A stretch of 5,878 nucleotides of DNA from JBEKYH01 sp049511115. Its GTDB lineage: Bacteria; Planctomycetota; Phycisphaerae; Tepidisphaerales; Tepidisphaeraceae. The DNA is taken from NCBI GenBank assembly GCA_049511115.1, contig JBEKYH010000340.1, positions 1 to 5,878 on the forward strand, read 5' to 3'. The position numbers were made by a program, and so were the translations under genes. Shown piece after piece: positions 1 through 5,290 of the stretch. The notes beneath the pieces were generated by a model, which saw only the letters and a list, made by a program, of their open reading frames with translations, was not told the DNA's origin and searched no databases. Numbering within the stretch: position 1 is the first letter of the stretch; every line of letters begins with the position of its first letter.

Positions 1-129
1 CATGTCGTCGAGAATCTGCTCCTTGAATTCCCGTTCGGTGATAGCGCCGGCGCGCATAAGAAGCCGGTCGGACAGGGTGCTCTTGCCGTGGTCAATGTGC
101 GCGATGATCGAGAAATTTCTAATTTGCAT
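1..129 (-). CDS. lepA: Elongation factor 4 (LepA), N-terminal fragment
   Basis: This is the first 43 codons of LepA/EF4, a ribosome-associated translational GTPase that acts in the cytoplasm and can back-translocate stalled ribosomes. The start is the ATG at 129-127, and the reading frame stays open to base 1, so the rest of the gene lies outside the window. The visible protein begins MQIRNFSIIAHIDHGKSTL. This is the family's N-terminal signature and contains the G1/P-loop AHIDHGKST (residues 10-18). It is followed by the LepA-type switch I approach TEREFKEQILDDM (residues 31-43). LepA, rather than EF-G or TypA, is favoured by the IRNFSIIAHIDHGKSTL start directly at the N-terminus and the REFKEQILDDM segment. 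No convincing Shine-Dalgarno sequence precedes the ATG. The gene follows the DUF3891 gene on the same strand after 78 bp, so the two could be co-transcribed. Confidence 0.93.
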   Translation of the reverse strand, partial: MQIRNFSIIAHIDHGKSTLSDRLLMRAGAITEREFKEQILDDM

Positions 130-207
130 GGTGTAAGGAGTCAATGTTACGGGCGGAAAGGCACCGGGACAAATGCGCGGCGGATTCGTTCGACCAAATC
201 GAATGAT
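130..207. other. lepA upstream spacer
   Basis: This 78-bp gap separates the stop codon of the DUF3891 gene from the lepA start, both on the minus strand. It contains a small inverted repeat, TTCGA (189-193) and TCGAA (199-203), with a 5-base loop just downstream of the DUF3891 stop. There is no T-tract after it, so it is not a convincing terminator. I see no clear sigma-70 promoter for lepA here. Confidence 0.3.
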
Positions 208-1023
208 TTAAGATCGCCGTTTGAGCCGCGCGGTGACCGTCATCTCTTCCCCGGTCTCAATGCCGTGCCGCAGGTCCGCGGCGCCGGTATATCGGCGCGC
301 GGCGATGCGCCGGCAGGGGATTTCCAGCGCGAGTGTGTCCGCATGAAACGGCCAGGGCTGGACCACAAACGCCGCGTCCTCCTCACGCCGGATCCGGCAG
401 ATGACCGGCGGCGCCCCCAAACGCGCGCAGACGCTTCCGCTGCTGGGAATCCTCGCGGCATCAAAGCAGAGATTCAGGCTCAGTTGATCCACGAATTCCA
501 GCACGCGAAAATCGTACAGCAGCGCATCCTCGCTCGCCGACCGGCCCAGTTCGGCCAGGCCGTTGCGCAGCGGGAGGTCGGTGCGCAGGTCGAGTTTCTT
601 CCGCATCGATTCCTGAATCTCGACCTGCTGATGCTGGAATTTAATGAGCGCGAACGCCGCCGCGCGCGTGGGCCGCTCTGGTTTGATCCGCGACGACAGC
701 GCCAGGCCGTGCAGGCTGACCAGCAGGCCGGCATAGGAATTCGCCTCGATGGCCCGCTGTGTTGAGAGCGACCAGATGTGCAGCGATTTTTCCATCGGCA
801 TCTCGAATACGTCCGTCGGCTTGCCGTGGTGATTGACGCTGGGAGCGTCGTCGTGCGTCGGCCAGCCGGCGTCGTGCAGTTCGATGGCGCTCAGTCCCTC
901 AACGCGCGCGGCATACGGCGCAAAAGCGCGATTGCCAAAGCGCGCCGCGAGTTCCGCCGCGAGGTGCGCGTGGGCCATTTGCGAAATGAGCAGAAAATCG
1001 CTTTCTGTCTCGCGGCGGATCAT
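208..1023 (-). CDS. DUF3891 family protein
   Basis: This is a 271-residue soluble protein of the DUF3891 family, whose biochemical function is not known to me. The family assignment rests on several motifs. The N-terminal part reads MIRRETESDFLLISQMAHAHLA (given here to residue 21 in pieces: MIRRE, then ISQMAHAHLA at 13-22). A HDAGW motif lies at residues 50-54 and a D-x-P segment at 59-61. An AGLLVSLHG segment at 98-106 matches the family's typical AGLLVSxH. The conserved His/Asp residues (H18, H20, H50-D51, H57, H105) resemble a metal-binding set, which is an inference. There is no signal peptide or membrane segment. The ATG at 1023 is preferred over a longer frame starting at 1083, because the family begins at MIRRE and the longer form would fill the whole spacer to the divergent amt start. 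The 3' neighbour is lepA, 78 bp away; the 5' neighbour is the divergent amt gene, 59 bp away. Confidence 0.82.
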   Translation of the reverse strand: MIRRETESDFLLISQMAHAHLAAELAARFGNRAFAPYAARVEGLSAIELHDAGWPTHDDAPSVNHHGKPTDVFEMPMEKSLHIWSLSTQRAIEANSYAGLLVSLHGLALSSRIKPERPTRAAAFALIKFQHQQVEIQESMRKKLDLRTDLPLRNGLAELGRSASEDALLYDFRVLEFVDQLSLNLCFDAARIPSSGSVCARLGAPPVICRIRREEDAAFVVQPWPFHADTLALEIPCRRIAARRYTGAADLRHGIETGEEMTVTARLKRRS

Positions 1024-1082
1024 GGGTGATCTGTACCATCCGGTTCTTTCACACGCCAGCCGCATCCGGTACAACCGTTGCA
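1024..1082. promoter_or_regulatory. Divergent DUF3891/amt intergenic region with repeated motif
   Basis: These 59 bp lie between two divergent starts and must hold the promoters for both genes unless those lie inside the coding regions. The spacer has an 8-bp direct repeat, CATCCGGT, at 1037-1044 and 1063-1070. It also has a 6-bp inverted repeat, TGTACC (1032-1037) and GGTACA (1068-1073). The repeated units could be operator half-sites for a shared regulator, but that is inferred from spacing and repetition only. No good -35/-10 pair was recognised. Confidence 0.3.
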
Positions 1083-2291
1083 ATGCAACCGCCGGAATTC
1101 TGGCTTGTTATCCTGGCCCTGGGAGCGCTGGCGGCTCGCATCGGGCTGTGTTTGTTTCTCAGCGGCGCGAGCCGGAGCAAGAACGCCGCCGGGGCGGCAT
1201 TGCGCGTGCTGATCGACCTTTGCGTGGGACTGCTCGCGTTTTGGGGAGTCGGACTGGCGATTCTCACCGACCGGTGGGGGGCGCTGCTCGGCTTGCATTC
1301 AGCCTTCGGCGCGGCGGCTTTATTCGATGCGACGATGGTGTTGATCGCCACCGGGGTGGCGCTGGGTTCGACGCTGGAGCGCACGCGCTTTGAAGCGCCG
1401 CTGGTGGGTTCATTCCTCCTGGCCGGGTTGCTGGTTCCCCTTGCCGGACGCTGGGTCTGGTATGGTTGGCTGAACCATCTCGGCTTCGTCGATATGGGCG
1501 GTGCGTCGGTTTTGTATCTCACCGGCGGACTTTGCGGCGCGGCCGGCGCGATTCTCGCCGGCCCGCGCTTTGGCAAATACAACCACGACGGCTCGGCCAA
1601 TCTGATCCCCGGTCACAGCGCCCCGCAACTGACCTGCGGCGCGGTCGCCCTCGCCTTTGGAATGATGTGGCAGATTTTCGGATGTGTGATTATTCACGGC
1701 TCCATCGCCAACTCTGCTTCTGATTTGAGCCTCGCAGTTGTCGATCCGCTCCTGGCGGCGGCGGCCGGCGGTGTGATCGGCCTGCACCACGGCCGGTCAC
1801 GTTACGGAGTCTTCGATCTGCATTTCGCCGTCACGGGATTTTTGGGCGGACTCGTCGCGGCCAGCGCCGGGGCGGGCCGTCTCGCTACTCCCGCGGCGGT
1901 TTTCATCGGCGCGGTTGCCGGGCTTCTCGCGACGCACGCGGCCATTCGCGTTGATCTTCGCCGCAAAATCGACGATCCGACCGCGGGCATCGCCATCCAT
2001 GTCGTCAGCGCCATCTGGGGTTTGCTGGCCGCCGCGGCGCTGATGACCGGAGTCGGCTCGCCCGCACAGCGCCTGCGACTGGTGGGTGTTCAAACCTTGG
2101 GAATCGCCGTCATTGGCGCGATGACTTTCGCGGCTTCGTTGATCGGCTTTCAAGTCTTCAAGAAAGCCGTCGGCCTGCGTCCCAGCGAGGCCGATGAACT
2201 CGACGGCGCGGACCTGGTTGAGCATGATCTGAATGCCTACCCGGATTTTCATCAGACGATGGTGAAGAGCTATCACCTGCGGGAAACTTAA
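1083..2291 (+). CDS. Amt/Mep/Rh-family membrane protein with altered pore residues
   Basis: This is a 402-residue polytopic inner-membrane protein homologous to ammonium transporters. Recognisable family segments, in order, are SGASRSKN (27-34), LERTRFEA (98-105), WVWYGWLNHLGFVD (124-137), LTGG (146-149), AGPRFGKY (159-166), PGH (176-178), KIDDP (295-299) and the cytoplasmic tail LRPSEADELDGADLVEHDLNAYP (364 onward). Compared with E. coli AmtB, it keeps Trp126 (W148), Asp137 (D160), Ser207 (S219) and His306 (H318). The first twin-His position (H168) is Tyr145 and the first Phe-gate residue (F107) is Met85. The region of the second Phe-gate residue (F215) is about six residues longer than usual and also lacks the GWFGFN motif. 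The ATG at 1083 was chosen because a GTG at 1026 would abut the divergent gene and add an unlikely tail. There is no glnK/PII gene in the window. The membership is solid; real transport activity is uncertain, so no amt symbol is assigned. Confidence 0.85.
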   Translation: MQPPEFWLVILALGALAARIGLCLFLSGASRSKNAAGAALRVLIDLCVGLLAFWGVGLAILTDRWGALLGLHSAFGAAALFDATMVLIATGVALGSTLERTRFEAPLVGSFLLAGLLVPLAGRWVWYGWLNHLGFVDMGGASVLYLTGGLCGAAGAILAGPRFGKYNHDGSANLIPGHSAPQLTCGAVALAFGMMWQIFGCVIIHGSIANSASDLSLAVVDPLLAAAAGGVIGLHHGRSRYGVFDLHFAVTGFLGGLVAASAGAGRLATPAAVFIGAVAGLLATHAAIRVDLRRKIDDPTAGIAIHVVSAIWGLLAAAALMTGVGSPAQRLRLVGVQTLGIAVIGAMTFAASLIGFQVFKKAVGLRPSEADELDGADLVEHDLNAYPDFHQTMVKSYHLRET

Positions 2292-4348
2292 AGTGGTTTG
2301 CGCGGTGGGACAATCTTTGCCGTCAATATCAATTCGACCTGAGGGTGTGGGGCTTTGGGCGCGGTCGTCGCGTCGCTCGCGTTAGTAGTGCTGCCTGGCG
2401 CATCATCCTGTGCGACCGGCAGGTTCATTACCACCGTTCCGCCGTTGGGCACCGATACGGTTCCCGCGATCGAACTAGTCCGCATCTGCGGCGTCTGCAC
2501 TTTCAGATCGGGGTTGCCATTTACGGTCGTGGTTTGGAAGCCGAGAAGGTCGGTCAGGTCGGCCTTGATTCCCAGCGTCACGTATTTTCCGTCCGCGCTG
2601 ATATCGGGCTTCACAGTCAGCTTGAATCCCGATTTGACCGTGCTATTCACGACTGCATATGTCGTCCCGTCCGCAGCCGTGACCGTTATCTTTCCCGGCG
2701 CACTGGTCTGAACGAGGTCCGACACATAGGCAGTTTCCGAGCCGACCTCGATGGAGCATTCCTCATGGTTTTTCGCGGTGATTCTTGGGGACGCCAATAT
2801 GCTGTCCGCACCCGCACGGACTGGCGGATGGGCCTTGTTTGCGCCTGCATTTTCGACTTTCTGCAAGAGTAACTGCAAGCGATCGTTGGTCAACATCATT
2901 ATCGAGGAGCCACCGACGCGCCGGCCGTCCGAAGCGGAAATCTCCGGTGGCAGATTCAGCGAACGAGCTGTATTCGGGTCGATTGTGCAAATATACGCCG
3001 AGACGGTCACCGCAGTGTCGGCGCCTTTACGCAATGAGTCCAGAAGTTTGATCACAGCCGCCTGTGTTTCCGACGGGGCTTGCACAACCAACTCGCCCGT
3101 CCGCTCATCTACGTCGATGGTCGATCCGCTGCTCCAAACCTCCGGCGTCACTTGACCCTTGATGAGGTCAGCCAGTTCGGTCACTGTCATCGGCCCGACG
3201 CCCTTGGTTGATACCGAATTGTCCTTCGTCGAGAAGTTTGCCGGGTGTGAGAGAAGATCGCGAACAGTGTACACCTCCAATTCGTTCGCTTGCGGCGCCG
3301 TTGTTGGCGCCGCCGGTGCTTGGCCGCGGGCATCGGTGAGTCCCGCCAATGCCAGCGCTGCGAGCAATGCCGCGGCCGCGAGAGACCAGCGCGCGGCGGG
3401 CCGATTGGATCGGGCGATGGCCGCGATGCGCCGGCGCAATTCAGCCTTTCCGTCCACAATAGCCAGCGCCGGCGGTGGAGCTGAGGGCCACAGACTTGCG
3501 GCCAGTTTCACCAGGAGCAGGCCGTAGTCGGTGCGGCTCTGCTCGTCCACCTTGGCCAGCACGGCCTGGTCGCAGGCTGCTTCCATATCGGCCCGCCAGC
3601 AGGCGCCGCTGATCCAGACCAGCGGATTGAACCAGTGCACAATCTGCAAGAGCGACATGACCCACCCCGCGGCCAGGTCGCGCCGGCGAACGTGTGCAAG
3701 TTCGTGTAGGAAAACCAGTCTCGCCTCATGCGGCGTTAATCGCACCGAAAAATCGGGCGGGAGCAGAAGGCGCGGCCGCCATAGGCCGAACAGCGCGGGC
3801 GTGGAGACTGTTTTTGTAACGATAATCTCGGGCACGCGCCGGATGCCGATTTCGTCGGCGCACTGCCGGCACAATTCGGCGGTTGGTTCTGGTGTAGGGA
3901 TTTGCGTCGCGACCAGGCGGCGGGCGAAACGCGGATTGGCGAGGAGCAGTCGCGCCGCCAGGCTGATCGCGCCTACGAGCCAGACGACTTCGAGCATGAA
4001 CGTCCAGTTGGAGCGCGGCGAGGGAGCTGTCACATCAGTCGCGGCGGCAAGACCCAGCTTGCCGGCGTGTATAAAAACGAAGGCGCCAGACGAATCCTGA
4101 GGTGCGGCAACACGCACAACCTGCGCGGCGTCCGGAACCAGATTGAACACGCTCCATGCACTGGCAGGAACCACCGGCAACGTCAGCCGCGCCGCCACGA
4201 GCATCCAGATCGCGCATCGCCACGCGGGCGAAAGGCGAGCCCCCAGCGCGCTTCGCGCGATGAGTACGGCCGCGGCAAGCAATCCCGCCTGCCAACTGGC
4301 CCGCCAGAATCCCGATGCAAGCAGGGAAACCAGAGCGTGCGTGTTCAT
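2288..4348 (-). CDS. BlaR1-like M56 metallopeptidase with C-terminal secretin-like domain
   Basis: This 686-residue membrane protein has two parts. Residues 1-340 form a BlaR1/MecR1-type M56 module. It has hydrophobic segments near 6-32, 42-62 and 116-136, the motif STPALFGLWRPRLLLPPDF at 182-200, the zinc site HELAH at 215-219, a likely third ligand Glu256 in MEAACDQAV, and a last membrane segment at 320-340. In BlaR1 the protease faces the cytoplasm and this last helix leads outside. An Ala/Pro/Thr linker (343-354) follows. Residues 359-440 (VYTVRDLL; MTVTELADLIKGQVTPEVW; ELVVQAPSETQ) resemble the short N-type domain common beside secretins. Residues 447-645 resemble a secretin core: SILASPRITAKN (516-527), KLTVKPDISADGKYVTL (576-592) and TSSIAGTVSVPNGGTVVM (624-641). 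No penicillin-binding SxxK sensor domain was seen. The gene starts one base after the repressor stop and has an AAGGAG at 4361-4356, so it is translationally coupled to the repressor. The likely role is signal-dependent cleavage or inactivation of the repressor; the ligand is unknown. Confidence 0.88.
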   Translation of the reverse strand: MNTHALVSLLASGFWRASWQAGLLAAAVLIARSALGARLSPAWRCAIWMLVAARLTLPVVPASAWSVFNLVPDAAQVVRVAAPQDSSGAFVFIHAGKLGLAAATDVTAPSPRSNWTFMLEVVWLVGAISLAARLLLANPRFARRLVATQIPTPEPTAELCRQCADEIGIRRVPEIIVTKTVSTPALFGLWRPRLLLPPDFSVRLTPHEARLVFLHELAHVRRRDLAAGWVMSLLQIVHWFNPLVWISGACWRADMEAACDQAVLAKVDEQSRTDYGLLLVKLAASLWPSAPPPALAIVDGKAELRRRIAAIARSNRPAARWSLAAAALLAALALAGLTDARGQAPAAPTTAPQANELEVYTVRDLLSHPANFSTKDNSVSTKGVGPMTVTELADLIKGQVTPEVWSSGSTIDVDERTGELVVQAPSETQAAVIKLLDSLRKGADTAVTVSAYICTIDPNTARSLNLPPEISASDGRRVGGSSIMMLTNDRLQLLLQKVENAGANKAHPPVRAGADSILASPRITAKNHEECSIEVGSETAYVSDLVQTSAPGKITVTAADGTTYAVVNSTVKSGFKLTVKPDISADGKYVTLGIKADLTDLLGFQTTTVNGNPDLKVQTPQMRTSSIAGTVSVPNGGTVVMNLPVAQDDAPGSTTNASDATTAPKAPHPQVELILTAKIVPPRKPL

Positions 4349-4349
4349 A

Positions 4350-4754
4350 TCACTTCTCCTTGGACGGCGGTTTGCCCGCCGGCGTGGTTTTCTCTTTCAA
4401 GGCCCTGGTCAGCTCCTCGATCTCCTTGGGCGACAAATCGGCCTGCCGCACGAATTGAGTGAGCATCGGCCCGACCTCATCGCCGAAAACGCGGCTGAGG
4501 AACGAGCGGCTTTCAGTGCGCACACAACTCTCGCGCGTCACCGCCGGGCGATAGAGATAGCGGTTGCCCTGCGTGGAAAAGACCAGCGCGCCCTTTTTCA
4601 CGAGCCGGTTGAGGAGCGTCTTCACCGTGCGCGGGCTCCACTCTTTCTTATCCTTCAGCCCCTCGACCACCTCGCCCGCCGTCAGCGGCGAGCAGGCCCA
4701 CAGGACGTTCATGACTTCCCATTCAGCGTCGGAGATAGCGGGCAATTTGCTCAT
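4350..4754 (-). CDS. BlaI/MecI family transcriptional repressor
   Basis: This is a 134-residue winged-helix repressor of the BlaI/MecI/CopY family. The N-terminus LPAISDAEWEVMNVLW (4-19) is the family signature. The recognition helix is SPRTVKTLLNRLVKKG (40-55), and the wing GNRYLYRPAV (63-72) follows. The C-terminal half (about 75-120) should form the dimerisation helices; the length is close to the family's usual 120-135. The protein is expected to dimerise on palindromic DNA with ATTACA/TGTAAT-like arms. Two such boxes lie immediately upstream of its own start, which points to autorepression of the two-gene operon. The ATG at 4754 starts exactly before the family signature. No clear Shine-Dalgarno is present, and the predicted leader is short (about 13 bases). 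Its partner, the M56 peptidase, follows after a single base. The target genes beyond this operon are not visible here, so it is not named blaI. Confidence 0.93.
   Translation of the reverse strand: MSKLPAISDAEWEVMNVLWACSPLTAGEVVEGLKDKKEWSPRTVKTLLNRLVKKGALVFSTQGNRYLYRPAVTRESCVRTESRSFLSRVFGDEVGPMLTQFVRQADLSPKEIEELTRALKEKTTPAGKPPSKEK
4356..4361 (-). promoter_or_regulatory. Shine-Dalgarno of the M56 peptidase gene
   Basis: AAGGAG on the minus strand lies inside the last codons of the repressor gene, 7 bases before the ATG at 4348. Its position at the end of the repressor coding region, with the two genes one base apart, supports translational coupling. It is one of the few clear Shine-Dalgarno sites in the window and supports the chosen start. 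Confidence 0.75.
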
Positions 4755-4762
4755 GGCTATTG

Positions 4763-4792
4763 ATTACACTCGTAATCTATCACAAGTGTAAT
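4763..4792 (-). promoter_or_regulatory. Two tandem BlaI-type operator boxes
   Basis: Two 14-bp near-palindromes sit directly upstream of the repressor gene: ATTACACTCGTAAT (4763-4776) and ATCACAAGTGTAAT (4779-4792). Each fits the pattern ATTACA-NN-TGTAAT with one mismatch. Their centres are 16 bp apart, about one and a half helical turns. The outer arms also form a perfect 9-bp inverted repeat, GATTACACT (4762-4770) and AGTGTAATC (4785-4793). The shape resembles known BlaI/MecI operators, which carry TACA/TGTA arms, and the position next to a BlaI-family gene makes it the likely autoregulatory site. Binding is inferred. Confidence 0.72.
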
Positions 4793-4802
4793 CGGTTTGC
4801 AA
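4774..4802 (-). promoter_or_regulatory. Putative sigma-70-type promoter of the repressor-peptidase operon
   Basis: On the minus strand a TTGCAA (-35, 4802-4797) and a TAGATT (-10, 4779-4774) are separated by 17 bp. Each hexamer matches the consensus at four of six positions. Transcription would begin near 4767, giving a leader of about 13 bases. The upstream operator box fills the spacer and the other box covers the start point, so a bound repressor would block RNA polymerase. The match is modest and there may be other sigma factors in this organism. Confidence 0.45.
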
Positions 4803-4829
4803 GAATAAAAAAATGCAGGGAAAAATGCT

Positions 4830-5017
4830 ACCGCCAAGGCCGCCAAGAAATGCAAAAGAAGATTCACCACAGAGGACACGAAGGACACGGAGGAAAGCCA
4901 GAACCAAATTCGATCGGCATTTTTATTGCCTCTGCGTCCTCTGTGTCCTCAAGCGAGGCGAAGCCGAGCGGGTGGTGAATCCCGCATTTTCTTGGCGTTC
5001 TTGGCGGCCTTGGCGGT
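4830..5017. repeat. 188-bp imperfect palindrome with 20-bp perfect ends (MITE/REP-like)
   Basis: The ends are a perfect inverted repeat: ACCGCCAAGGCCGCCAAGAA at 4830-4849 and its reverse complement at 4998-5017. Further in, ATTCACCAC (4862-4870) pairs with GTGGTGAAT (4972-4980). Inside that, the GAGGACAC-type tract at about 4872-4893 pairs with 4929-4949 with about four mismatches. The central loop is about 35 bases (4894-4928). The right side carries an extra 21-bp stretch at 4951-4971, and the right CGCCAAG arm has one extra unit. All arms are built of 9-bp repeating units. Open frames through it (for example the HRGHEGHGG-type translation) look like accidents of the repeat. From memory, similar CCACAGAGGACAC/CGCCAAG units recur between genes in PVC and other environmental bacteria. 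It could be a non-autonomous mobile element or a transcript-end hairpin for the gene to its right. Confidence 0.75.
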
Positions 5018-5060
5018 TGAATGGTATTTTTCGCGAGGGGATTGCGATGGGCAGGCTACG
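5018..5060. other. Short spacer between palindrome and Trm112-like gene
   Basis: These 43 bp separate the palindrome from the stop codon of the Trm112-like gene. They contain a T-rich run (TATTTTT near 5025-5031). I see no separate hairpin or promoter here. Confidence 0.3.
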
Positions 5061-5279
5061 TTACTTCGCCAAACCATTCTGCCGCTTGAATTCATCCAGC
5101 GACGAAATGCCGGCGGGCAATTCCGCTTCTTCGGGAAGGAGAACGGGGATGCCGTCGCGGATGGGATAGCGCAGGCCGCCGGTTTCGGCGACGAGTACAT
5201 CCCCCTCCAGAGCCAGACGGCTATGGGTCAGAGGGCAGCGGACAATGGAGAGAAATTCCTGGTCGATGATGTTGTTCAT
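5061..5279 (-). CDS. Trm112/YcaR-like small protein
   Basis: This is a 72-residue protein of the Trm112p/UPF0434 (YcaR) type. In eukaryotes and archaea Trm112 is a small zinc-finger activator of methyltransferases; the bacterial members are much less well understood. The match is FLSIVRCPLTHSRLAL (residues 9-24), which corresponds to the usual LLxILxCPxxxxxL start, and LRYPIRDGIPVLLPEEA (36-52), the highly characteristic YPIRDGIPVLLxEEA segment. Only one Cys (in RCPLTH) remains, so a classical four-Cys zinc site is absent, as in many bacterial homologues. The ATG at 5279 is preferred over a TTG at 5294 because it gives the normal length and does not overlap the upstream gene. The upstream gene on the same strand ends 11 bp before it, which suggests co-transcription. 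No strong Shine-Dalgarno is visible. Confidence 0.85.
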   Translation of the reverse strand: MNNIIDQEFLSIVRCPLTHSRLALEGDVLVAETGGLRYPIRDGIPVLLPEEAELPAGISSLDEFKRQNGLAK

Positions 5280-5290
5280 GGGAGGATCGT

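Noticed and set aside
184..204. Possible terminator hairpin after the DUF3891 gene
   Set aside because: The stem is only about 5 bp (TTCGA/TCGAA), competes with ATTCG/CGAAT, and no T-tract follows.
88..765. Plus-strand open frame of 225 codons
   Set aside because: It lies antisense over lepA's start and the DUF3891 gene, is Arg-rich, matches no family, and is explained by GC-rich codon bias on the other strand.
1026..1082. GTG start giving the Amt protein 19 more residues
   Set aside because: It would begin two bases from the divergent DUF3891 start and add a non-hydrophobic tail absent from the family.
833..1393. Plus-strand open frame of 186 codons
   Set aside because: It crosses the divergent spacer and overlaps the real Amt frame; its Arg/Gly-rich translation shows no domain.
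3531..4100. Plus-strand open frame of 189 codons
   Set aside because: It is antisense to the M56 domain, whose zinc motif and family sequence are clear on the minus strand.
2288..4754. Beta-lactam resistance operon (blaR1-blaI)
   Set aside because: There is no beta-lactamase or penicillin-binding-protein gene nearby, and the peptidase lacks a penicillin-binding sensor domain, so naming it as resistance would be unsupported.
4760..4978. Plus-strand open frame with HRGHEGHGG-type translation
   Set aside because: It is a translation of the palindromic repeat and the operator region; such frames arise wherever the repeat occurs and are not genes.
4830..5017. Possible CRISPR array
   Set aside because: The repeats are 9-bp tandem units inside an inverted-repeat element, with no regular repeat-spacer layout and no cas genes.
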